From: Actinomycetota bacterium
GTDB taxonomy: Bacteria > Actinomycetota > Humimicrobiia > Humimicrobiales > Humimicrobiaceae
NCBI GenBank assembly: GCA_023475715.1
Contig: JAMCVO010000515.1
Span: forward strand, 1 to 5,029
DNA length: 5,029 nt
Direction of reading: 5' to 3'
Below, one piece after another: positions 1-5,029 of this stretch; within the stretch, counting starts at the first letter, position 1; every line of letters begins with the position of its first letter. The translations under genes and the position numbers were made by a program. Below the pieces are notes generated by a model that saw only the letters and a list, made by a program, of their open reading frames with translations, searched no databases and was not told the origin of the DNA.

Positions 1-457
1 ATTCTGTCTCTCCTGAAACATTGGTTTCTTTTTCAGGTTCAACAAAAACAGTTTTCATCATAAGCTGTTCTTTTGTCCTTATAAACTCTTCCCTTGACTC
101 TCCGATAAACTCATATTCCTGTGTCTGCTCAAGTGCATTAAACGGACAGACATCGATACATATCCTGCAGAACATGCAAATCCCGTAATTAACAGTATAG
201 ATTTCCGGCTGCTTGTCTTTTTCCATTTTTACGACTTCGATACAATGCTGCGGGCAATTTTTGGCACATATCCCACAGCCCGTACATTTAAATCTGGGCT
301 CCGGCTCAAGCTGTGTTGCTCTAAGCCTTATTAATCCCTGACCTCTGTCCGGAACTGGCAACTTGTGATAAGGATACATTACAGTCACCGGCCTGATGAA
401 AAAAGTCTTAAGCGTTACTTTCAATCCCTTAAATAAACCTTTACCTGTTAATTTAAT
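1..457 (-). CDS. nuoI: NADH-quinone oxidoreductase subunit I, 3' end outside window
   Basis: Complex I subunit carrying clusters N6a and N6b, which relay electrons towards cluster N2 in NuoB on the cytoplasmic side of the membrane. I translated it by hand: 152 codons lie in the window. Two ferredoxin-type motifs are complete: CTGCGICAKNCP (Cys58, 61, 64, 68) and CMFCRICIDVCP (Cys94, 97, 100, 104). The segment before them (FFIRPVTVMYP, residues 19-29) matches the usual amphipathic NuoI N-terminus. After the second motif come FNALEQTQEYE and a Lys/Glu-rich tail that runs off the window. The start is unusual. An in-frame TAA lies at 479-481, and no ATG, GTG or TTG lies between it and the conserved region. 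ATT at 457 sits 6 bases after AAGGGG, so I chose it. TTG at 424 is possible but has poor SD spacing and would remove part of the conserved helix. The gene follows nuoH by 39 bases. The family assignment is certain; the start is not. Confidence 0.93.
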   Translation of the reverse strand, partial: MKLTGKGLFKGLKVTLKTFFIRPVTVMYPYHKLPVPDRGQGLIRLRATQLEPEPRFKCTGCGICAKNCPQHCIEVVKMEKDKQPEIYTVNYGICMFCRICIDVCPFNALEQTQEYEFIGESREEFIRTKEQLMMKTVFVEPEKETNVSGETE

Positions 458-463
458 TTCCGT

Positions 464-469
464 CCCCTT
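464..469 (-). promoter_or_regulatory. Shine-Dalgarno site that sets the nuoI start
   Basis: On the minus strand AAGGGG is followed by six bases (ACGGAA) and then ATT at 457-455. No conventional start codon occurs in any frame at a suitable distance, so this site is the main argument for an ATT start of nuoI. Confidence 0.6.
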
Positions 470-496
470 TTTAAGATTTTATCTTTTAAATAAAAA

Positions 497-1474
497 CTAT
501 CTGATTTTATCAACAACCAGTACAATCACTCCTGTAACAAAAATATTTACAAGAGAAAGCGGAAGCATGAACTTCCAGCCAAAATTCATAAACTGATCAA
601 GCCTGAATCTTGGGAATGTTGAACGAACCCACATTGCCACAAAAATCAATACATAAGTCTTGACGATAAAACATATTGTTCCGGCGATCGGATTTGTGAA
701 AGGCTTCCAGCCTCCCAAAAACAGCAATACCGCCAATGCACATATGATAAACAGGTTCACAAATTCGGCAAGAAAAAAAGCCGCAAATCTGAATCCGCTG
801 TATTCTGTATTGAAACCTGAAACAATTTCTGACTCTGCCTCAGGTATATCAAAAGGAGTATGATTTATCTCTGCAAGACCGCATGCAAAAAATATGAAAA
901 ACCCTATAATCTGAGGAATTATATACCAGATTCTGATTTGTGCATTTACTATTTCCGTCAAATTCATGCTGCCGGCCATAATAACGACACCTATGGTTGA
1001 TAAGATTAGAGGAATCTCATAAGAAATCAGTTGTGCAGCTCCTCTTATTCCGCCTATAAGTGAATATTTGTTATTTGAACCCCAGCCTGCCATTAAAAGA
1101 GAGATGGTAGATAACCCCAATATAGCAAGAATAAAAAACAGGCTGATTTCAAAATTTGAAGCTACGACTTTTGGGGCAAACGGTAAAAATGTAAAAATAG
1201 TAAGTGAAGGTACAAATGCAACTATAGGGGCCCAAACATAAACATACTTGTCAATCCCGTCAGGTATTATATCTTCCTTGCCAAGAAGTTTTACTGCATC
1301 AAAAACAGTCTGCCATATTCCGTGAGGACCATGGTGTCTTGGGCCCATTCTGTACTGCATATGACCCATTACCTTCCTCAGCATATAAATAAGGATGAGA
1401 GCTGTAAGGAAAATAAATAAAAATGCTATTATTAATTTTAATAATGCCCAAAGTAAAGCAAGCCACCAAACCAT
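497..1474 (-). CDS. nuoH: NADH-quinone oxidoreductase subunit H
   Basis: Membrane subunit of complex I (ND1 homologue). It forms much of the quinone entry chamber and links the peripheral arm to the proton channels. The protein has 325 residues, a normal length, and is strongly hydrophobic, with about eight membrane helices and the first at roughly residues 5-31. Family signatures are present in order: RMGPRHHGPHG (42-52), KLLGKEDIIP (62-71), SNNKYSLIGGIRGAAQLISY (133-152), AEINHTPFDIPEAESE (201-216), NTEYSG (222-227) and RSTFPRFRLDQ (284-294). The acidic loop residues tied to quinone coupling (Glu202, Asp209, Glu212, Glu214, Glu216) are kept. One oddity is His205, where most homologues I know have Arg (NRxPFD). 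The ATG lies 8 bases after the nuoD stop, with AGGGG overlapping that stop, so translation is probably coupled to nuoD. It follows nuoD directly, with no nuoEFG between. Confidence 0.97.
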   Translation of the reverse strand: MVWWLALLWALLKLIIAFLFIFLTALILIYMLRKVMGHMQYRMGPRHHGPHGIWQTVFDAVKLLGKEDIIPDGIDKYVYVWAPIVAFVPSLTIFTFLPFAPKVVASNFEISLFFILAILGLSTISLLMAGWGSNNKYSLIGGIRGAAQLISYEIPLILSTIGVVIMAGSMNLTEIVNAQIRIWYIIPQIIGFFIFFACGLAEINHTPFDIPEAESEIVSGFNTEYSGFRFAAFFLAEFVNLFIICALAVLLFLGGWKPFTNPIAGTICFIVKTYVLIFVAMWVRSTFPRFRLDQFMNFGWKFMLPLSLVNIFVTGVIVLVVDKIR

Positions 1475-1479
1475 ATATA

Positions 1480-1484
1480 CCCCT
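1480..1484 (-). promoter_or_regulatory. Ribosome binding site of nuoH, overlapping the nuoD stop
   Basis: AGGGG on the minus strand includes the last two bases of the nuoD TAG stop and lies 5 bases before the nuoH ATG at 1474. A ribosome ending nuoD would sit on this site, which suggests coupled translation of the two subunits. Confidence 0.7.
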
Positions 1485-2646
1485 ACCTGTCAACACTTCC
1501 CATGACTGTATCAAAACTTCCTAAAATTAAAGGAAAGTCTGCAATATAATTATTTTTCAAGACGTAATTTAATGCATTAAGATGATTAAACGACGGAGTT
1601 CTTATTTTCATTCTGTAAGGTTTGTCAGTCCCGTCACTAATAACATAAAAACCAACTTCTCCCTTTGTACCTTCAACCCTGAAATACACCTCTCCAGCCG
1701 GCGGTTTTATGTTTCTTGAAACTTTAGTCTGATAATCACCATCAGGCAGAGAGTCCAACGCTTGTTCAATAATTCTTGCAGATTGTGCAAGCTCATTCAT
1801 CCTTACCCAGTACCTGTCATAAATATCACCGTTGCTGCCTGCAGGTACTTCCCAATCATATTTGTCATAACCACTGTAAGGTTCTACTTTCCTTATATCA
1901 AACCGTACACCTGAAGCTCTTAAAGTCGGTCCGCTCATTGACCATTCAATAGCATCTTCTCTTGAAATTACACCGATATCCTTGGTCCTTTTAATGAATA
2001 TTTCGTTTCCGCTGAATAATTCATGGTATTCGGCAAGATTTTTCTTAAATTGTTTCAGGTAATCCTTTGCTTCTTTAAAAAATCCGGCCGGAACATCCTG
2101 TCTCACTCCGCCTATCGTGAAATAATTAAATGTAAGCCTTCCACCGGCAAGCATTTCCATAAGATGTATTGCTGCTTCTCTGTCTTTAAAACCAAAAAGA
2201 AAAGGCGTAAATGCTCCGGCTTCAAGACCCATAGCCCCAAAAAATACTTCATGGGCGCAAATTCTGTTAAGTTCAGCACAAATTACTCTTATTGCCTGTG
2301 CTTTTGGCGGAGCCTCGATATCCATTAATTTTTCAATGGAAAGGCAGTAACCGAATTCATTATTCATGGCCCCGGTATAATCAAGTCTGTCAACAAGAGG
2401 TTTGAACTGTACATAAGTTCTGCTCTCGGCCATTTTTTCAATACCCCTATGCAAATAACCAACTACGGGTTCGACTTCCAGGATCTTCTCTCCATCCAGC
2501 TTTGCAATAAACCTGAAAACTCCGTGTGTAGAAGGATGATGAGGGCCAAAGTTTATTTCCATATAATCTTTTGGATATTCTCCAGGTTCGCTTATCTCAG
2601 ATATCTCATCTACTTCTATTTCATTATTTTTTATTTCATCTGCCAT
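1483..2646 (-). CDS. nuoD: NADH-quinone oxidoreductase subunit D (49 kDa subunit)
   Basis: Peripheral-arm subunit that forms the quinone-binding pocket together with NuoB; it is related to the large subunit of [NiFe] hydrogenases but lacks the metal-binding cysteines. The protein has 387 residues. Seen in order: an acidic N-terminal extension (about residues 3-23), NFGPHHPSTHG (32-42), GYLHRGIEKMAE (63-74), DRLDYTGAMNNE (86-97), IRVICAELNRI (119-129), YFTIGGVRQDVPAGF (175-189), LRASGVRFDIRK (242-253), PPAGEVYFRVEG (315-326) and the C-terminal GSFDTVMGSVDR. By alignment from memory, His41 and Tyr90 correspond to the quinone-contacting His38 and Tyr87 of the Thermus homologue Nqo4. The stretch between the DYQTK region and KPPAGEVY is short: the helix around MEALIHHFK found in E. 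coli and Thermus is missing. The ATG at 2646 follows the nuoC stop by 36 bases and has only a weak GAG upstream. The next Met (residue 29, in DYMEINFG) has no better site. Confidence 0.97.
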   Translation of the reverse strand: MADEIKNNEIEVDEISEISEPGEYPKDYMEINFGPHHPSTHGVFRFIAKLDGEKILEVEPVVGYLHRGIEKMAESRTYVQFKPLVDRLDYTGAMNNEFGYCLSIEKLMDIEAPPKAQAIRVICAELNRICAHEVFFGAMGLEAGAFTPFLFGFKDREAAIHLMEMLAGGRLTFNYFTIGGVRQDVPAGFFKEAKDYLKQFKKNLAEYHELFSGNEIFIKRTKDIGVISREDAIEWSMSGPTLRASGVRFDIRKVEPYSGYDKYDWEVPAGSNGDIYDRYWVRMNELAQSARIIEQALDSLPDGDYQTKVSRNIKPPAGEVYFRVEGTKGEVGFYVISDGTDKPYRMKIRTPSFNHLNALNYVLKNNYIADFPLILGSFDTVMGSVDR

Positions 2647-2682
2647 TAATATATCAACTCGGATTTAAAAAATTGTTAAAGA

Positions 2683-3201
2683 TTAATCAAACACTTCCGG
2701 ACGTTTATATTCTCTTTCTTCCCATTTGATTTCGAAACTTTTCAGCAGCGGATGATAGTCAACATCACCAGGAAGAAGCAGCGTTTTCAAGTTCGGATGG
2801 CCTTTAAAATTAATACCAAAAAATTCCCAGATTTCTCTTTCAAACCAGTCGGCACTCCGGAAAATATCTGTTATGGATTCGACTTCAGGATTTACAGGTT
2901 CAATTTTTACCTTTATATTTACAGAGTAGTTATTATCGAATGAATAAAGACTGTAAATTACCTCAAGATAATCTTTGTAATCAATTCCGGTAATGCATTT
3001 TATATAATCAAACCTCAGATCTTTATCATTTTTAAACAGCTTTATTACATTTTTGAGTACAGCTTTGGAGATTTCAAGATAAACCTGATCACGGTTCAGG
3101 TTAAAATTACCTTCTATCCTGTTGAGGTTCAATTTACCCTGCAAAAGGGAAATAACTTTATCATTATCTATCTTTTTAAAATTGTATTCCCTTATTTCCA
3201 C
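2683..3201 (-). CDS. nuoC: NADH-quinone oxidoreductase subunit C (30 kDa subunit)
   Basis: Peripheral-arm subunit with no cofactor, which packs against NuoD and NuoI and stabilises the connecting module. It is a separate gene here, whereas E. coli has a nuoCD fusion. The diagnostic block is ADWFEREIWEFFGI (residues 117-130 from the start chosen here), followed by GHPNLKTLLLPGD. The usual HPLRKDF is relaxed to HPLLKSF, but the preceding signature is clear. The N-terminal half is Lys/Asn-rich and poorly conserved, as in the family. Start choice: the frame stays open up to a GTG at 3225 (180 residues), but that has no ribosome binding site. GTG at 3201 (172 residues) has GAAAGG 10 bases upstream, so I prefer it. 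The gap to the nuoB stop is then 81 AT-rich bases, the longest gap inside the operon in this window. Confidence 0.93.
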   Translation of the reverse strand: MEIREYNFKKIDNDKVISLLQGKLNLNRIEGNFNLNRDQVYLEISKAVLKNVIKLFKNDKDLRFDYIKCITGIDYKDYLEVIYSLYSFDNNYSVNIKVKIEPVNPEVESITDIFRSADWFEREIWEFFGINFKGHPNLKTLLLPGDVDYHPLLKSFEIKWEEREYKRPEVFD

Positions 3202-3211
3202 TCTAAAAATG

Positions 3212-3217
3212 CCTTTC
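3212..3217 (-). promoter_or_regulatory. Probable ribosome binding site of nuoC
   Basis: GAAAGG on the minus strand lies 10 bases before GTG at 3201. The alternative GTG at 3225 has only AT-rich sequence before it. The spacing is slightly long, so this supports the shorter start without proving it. Confidence 0.45.
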
Positions 3218-3282
3218 AAAAACACTATTTATTTACAATCAGGGCGATATTTATTATATTTTATTTAAATTTCAAACTGGCT

Positions 3283-3813
3283 TTATTCTACGATTACAGG
3301 TTTTCTTACAATCGAATCCCTATTTATGATTTCCTTTAATTTAAGAAGACCGCAATATAATGCTTCAGGTCTTGGAGGGCATCCCTGGACATAAACATCA
3401 ACCGGAATGACTTTATCGATTCCCTGAACAACATTATATGAATCATAAAACGGACCTCCGGTAATGGCACAGGAACCCATGGCAAGAACATATCTGGGTT
3501 CAGCCATCTGGGTATATATCCTTTGGACGACAGGAGCATATTTCCTTGATATCGTTCCGGAAATAATAATCAGATCTGCCTGTCTTGGTGTTGCCCTGAA
3601 AAACATACCAAACCTGTCCAGATCATAATGGGAACCGCCTGTCGCCATCATCTCGATAGCACAACAGGCAATTCCAAAAGTAAGGTACCATACGGATCTT
3701 GAACGGGCTGCATTCATAAGCTTGTCATAGGCAACTGTGACAATATTGGGTTTCCCGAATTTATCCTTCAGGTATAATTTGTCTTCCAGAGTTTTTTTCC
3801 TGTCTAATCCCAT
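3283..3813 (-). CDS. nuoB: NADH-quinone oxidoreductase subunit B (PSST subunit)
   Basis: Peripheral-arm subunit that binds cluster N2, the [4Fe-4S] centre that hands electrons to quinone at the interface with NuoD. The protein has 176 residues, a usual length. The ligand cysteines are all visible: the tandem pair Cys50-Cys51 in [16 protein letters not shown], Cys115 in [13 protein letters not shown] and Cys145 in [11 protein letters not shown]. Also typical are [18 protein letters not shown] (63-80) and [20 protein letters not shown] (125-144). The ATG at 3813 overlaps the end of nuoA by 10 bases, and AAGGA lies 8 bases upstream inside nuoA, so translation is probably coupled. No abnormal residues were seen. 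Confidence 0.98.
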   Translation of the reverse strand: MGLDRKKTLEDKLYLKDKFGKPNIVTVAYDKLMNAARSRSVWYLTFGIACCAIEMMATGGSHYDLDRFGMFFRATPRQADLIIISGTISRKYAPVVQRIYTQMAEPRYVLAMGSCAITGGPFYDSYNVVQGIDKVIPVDVYVQGCPPRPEALYCGLLKLKEIINRDSIVRKPVIVE

Positions 3814-4184
3814 TTAAGTATTCCTTTTTTCCAAACGTAAGCCAAACCTAAAATCAAGACAACAACAAATATGAAAACCTCAACTAAACCTGCAAGTCCA
3901 AGATTTCTGAATAAGACCGCCCATGGATATAAAAAAACGACTTCTACATCAAACAGAACAAATAAAAATGCAAAGATATAATATCTGATATAATAATGGG
4001 CAAATATCCCGCCTCTTGGAGGTACTCCGCATTCATAAATCAGATTCTTTTCTTCACCAGGATTATGAGGAGCCAAAAACTTGGTTATAAAAACAACCAG
4101 GGGAACAAAAATGATGCTTACAAAAAAGAAAACAACCAGAGTTATATAATTTACATTATATTGTGCTTGCTGAGTTAACTGCAT
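3804..4184 (-). CDS. nuoA: NADH-quinone oxidoreductase subunit A
   Basis: Small membrane subunit of complex I (ND3 homologue) and first gene of the operon. The protein has 126 residues with three membrane helices at about 13-36, 66-90 and 96-117. The loop after helix 1 holds [18 protein letters not shown] (41-58), with the conserved Glu51-Cys52 pair that lies near the quinone pocket in known structures. Helix 2 contains [16 protein letters not shown] (75-90), with the conserved acidic residues Asp79 and Glu81. The ATG at 4184 has an in-frame stop 9 bases upstream, so no longer start is possible. No Shine-Dalgarno sequence is visible before it, unlike nuoB and nuoH. Transcription probably starts about 58 bases upstream from the promoter at 4249-4277. 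Confidence 0.97.
   Translation of the reverse strand: MQLTQQAQYNVNYITLVVFFFVSIIFVPLVVFITKFLAPHNPGEEKNLIYECGVPPRGGIFAHYYIRYYIFAFLFVLFDVEVVFLYPWAVLFRNLGLAGLVEVFIFVVVLILGLAYVWKKGILKWD
3822..3826 (-). promoter_or_regulatory. Ribosome binding site of nuoB inside nuoA
   Basis: AAGGA on the minus strand lies 8 bases before the nuoB ATG at 3813 and inside the last codons of nuoA. It confirms the nuoB start and the 10-base gene overlap. Confidence 0.75.
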
Positions 4185-4248
4185 AACAGGTAATTAACAG
4201 ATGCTTTCTTTTATTATAATTAATAAAAAATATAAAAAAGTTACTCTT

Positions 4249-4277
4249 ATTATACAAGTACAGTACTTTTATGATAA
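4249..4277 (-). promoter_or_regulatory. Candidate sigma-70-type promoter of the nuo operon
   Basis: On the minus strand TTATCA (4277-4272, four of six matches to TTGACA) and a perfect TATAAT (4254-4249) are separated by exactly 17 bases. Transcription would start near 4242, giving a leader of about 58 bases before the nuoA ATG. The region is very AT-rich, so chance TATAAT boxes are expected; the correct spacing and the place between two genes are what support it. Confidence 0.5.
4256..4268. promoter_or_regulatory. Perfect 13-bp palindrome, possible operator
   Basis: AAGTAC-A-GTACTT is a perfect inverted repeat of two 6-base arms around one central base. It lies wholly inside the 17-base spacer of the candidate nuoA promoter, where a bound repressor would block RNA polymerase. 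I do not recognise it as the site of a known regulator. Confidence 0.35.
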
Positions 4278-4343
4278 ACCTTAAAACTTCAAAACAATCA
4301 ATGACACAAGCCAATAGAAGATTATACTTCAAAAATCAGCAAT

Positions 4344-4370
4344 AAAAAAGAAAATTTTTGAAATATTTTC
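4344..4370 (-). terminator. Weak candidate terminator after the propeller gene
   Basis: Read on the minus strand, GAAAAT and ATTTTC form a 6-bp stem around a 9-base loop, followed directly by six Ts. It lies 36 bases after the stop codon of the repeat-protein gene and before the nuo promoter. The stem is almost all A-U pairs, so it would be weak as an intrinsic terminator. Confidence 0.35.
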
Positions 4371-4405
4371 AGTTTAATTTAAAGGTTAAAATAAATTTAA
4401 AAAAA

Positions 4406-5029
4406 CTAAATTGAATATGGGTTGTGGATTCTCAGCCATTTTCTCAAACTGGAAACATTATCGTCAGCATTTGTATTTCCGTTCTCGCTGATACCTATAT
4501 TTGTTTTAAATATGGATAGAGAGTTGTCCCCGAATGTTGTAACAAATACATATTTACCGCTTACAAATAATCCTCTTGGCTTCCCAAGAAAATTGGGGCT
4601 GCCTACCCCCTGCAGGGAAGAAATAAGCTTTGGTTTGGAAGGATCTGAAATGTCAAAAGCAGCCAGGGAATTACTGTTTTCCGAAATAACAAATACATTG
4701 TTTTCCCTTACAAATACCGCCTGCGGATTTTGAAGGTAATTCTGAACTGAACTTCCTCTTATGGCATCTTCAAGTAAAGGATTGGCAGGATCATCAATTG
4801 CAATAACTGAAAGAGTGTTGTCCGAAGAAGAAGCCACATAAGCAATACTGCCCTTTATGAAAACACTCTTTGCTCCTCCCAGATAATTTGGTTCTCCGGC
4901 ACCGCTGATAACCCCGGCCCATTTGATATTCTTCGGATCTTTAACATTAAAAATCGAAAGAGCATTATCACCGGCACTGGCTGCATATGCCCAGCCATCT
5001 TTTTCGAAAATACCGCTTACAAAAACATC
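4406..5029 (-). CDS. Beta-propeller-like repeat protein (LVIVD/YVTN type), 5' end outside window
   Basis: The reading frame is open from the window edge at 5029 to a TAG at 4406, giving 207 residues of the C-terminal part. It has about four repeat units with the pattern (F/Y)V..(S)..DN.LS(I/V)F..DP.. .P, then G.G.PN(Y/F)LG.P..(V/L)FV.G. The anchor leucines at 24, 73, 122 and 171 of the visible part are exactly 49 residues apart. Such repeats resemble LVIVD or YVTN-like propeller blades, often found in exported or surface proteins, but the signal peptide region is not in the window and no function can be stated. The last unit stops after its first strands (GDNSLSIF), as expected if the propeller closes with N-terminal strands. 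A tail of about 30 residues follows (Asn/Asp-rich, then SSLRKWLRIHNPYSI) with no visible membrane anchor. It lies upstream of nuoA on the same strand but is probably a separate transcription unit. Confidence 0.85.
   Translation of the reverse strand, partial: DVFVSGIFEKDGWAYAASAGDNALSIFNVKDPKNIKWAGVISGAGEPNYLGGAKSVFIKGSIAYVASSSDNTLSVIAIDDPANPLLEDAIRGSSVQNYLQNPQAVFVRENNVFVISENSNSLAAFDISDPSKPKLISSLQGVGSPNFLGKPRGLFVSGKYVFVTTFGDNSLSIFKTNIGISENGNTNADDNVSSLRKWLRIHNPYSI
4414..5029 (-). repeat. In-gene 147-bp periodic repeat (propeller blades)
   Basis: The blade-coding units recur every 147 bases. On the plus strand similar words occur at 4561 (TTACAAATAA), 4708 (TTACAAATAC) and 4855 (TTATGAAAAC), and again at 5017 (TTACAAAAAC). 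The last step is 162 bases because the blade at the window edge carries 5 extra residues (around FEKDG). The DNA copies are diverged, so this is an old protein-level repeat and not a recent tandem duplication. Confidence 0.7.

Noticed and set aside
396..596. Short plus-strand open frame (66 codons) across the nuoI-nuoH junction
   Set aside because: It lies opposite strongly conserved nuoI and nuoH codons and resembles no known protein. Other plus-strand frames at 660-863, 2023-2328, 2449-2649, 2752-2943, 3996-4178 and 4422-4733 fail for the same reason.
1299..1514. Minus-strand frame of 71 codons across the nuoD end and nuoH start
   Set aside because: It is a shifted frame over two certain genes; both real frames carry family signatures right up to their ends.
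3202..3282. Possible internal promoter or hairpin in the nuoB-nuoC gap (a TATAAT is present)
   Set aside because: There is no matching -35 element and no convincing stem; it looks like ordinary AT-rich spacer.
4213..4218. Second TATAAT box on the minus strand nearer to nuoA
   Set aside because: No reasonable -35 box lies 16-18 bases upstream, and the surrounding sequence is almost pure A/T, where such boxes arise by chance.
4406..4837. GTG at 4837 as the start of the repeat protein
   Set aside because: The same frame stays open to the window edge and continues the 49-residue repeat upstream, so this GTG is an internal valine codon.
1..5029. tRNA, rRNA, CRISPR arrays, insertion sequences or phage attachment sites
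   Set aside because: Reading both strands showed no cloverleaf, no regularly spaced short repeats, no transposase-like frame and no terminal inverted repeats. The only periodic repeat is the coding repeat of the propeller gene.

Overview
The window is part of an AT-rich bacterial chromosome. Every gene I can support lies on the minus strand, so in transcription order the window runs from base 5029 down to base 1. Most of it is the front part of a respiratory complex I operon: nuoA, nuoB, nuoC, nuoD, nuoH and the first ~150 codons of nuoI, which runs off the window at base 1. nuoC and nuoD are separate genes, not fused as in E. coli. nuoD is followed directly by nuoH, with no nuoE, nuoF or nuoG between them. 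This gene order is typical of 11-subunit complexes, where the NADH-oxidising module is absent or encoded elsewhere and ferredoxin or another carrier may supply the electrons. The sequence does not identify the phylum: the layout is shared by several lineages and I do not recognise the proteins to genus.

Layout from high to low coordinates. At 5029-4406 is the 3' part of a gene for a beta-propeller-like repeat protein with an exact 49-residue period; its 5' end is outside the window. The 221-base gap at 4405-4185 holds a weak AT-rich terminator candidate for that gene. It also holds a plausible sigma-70-type promoter for the nuo operon, with a perfect 13-bp palindrome inside the -35/-10 spacer. 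nuoA (4184-3804) overlaps nuoB (3813-3283) by 10 bases. nuoC (3201-2683), nuoD (2646-1483) and nuoH (1474-497) follow, and nuoI starts near 457.

Together these genes build the quinone-reducing arm and the first proton-channel pieces of complex I. NuoI carries two [4Fe-4S] clusters that pass electrons to cluster N2 in NuoB. NuoB, NuoC and NuoD form the connecting module at the quinone pocket. NuoH and NuoA are the membrane subunits next to that pocket, which couple quinone reduction to the proton-pumping arm. nuoJKLMN would be expected beyond base 1.

This is mainly a conserved housekeeping operon and I see no evidence of an undescribed system. The points most worth a second look are an apparent ATT start codon for nuoI behind a good ribosome binding site, the palindrome in the nuoA promoter, the very regular propeller protein, and a shortened NuoD.
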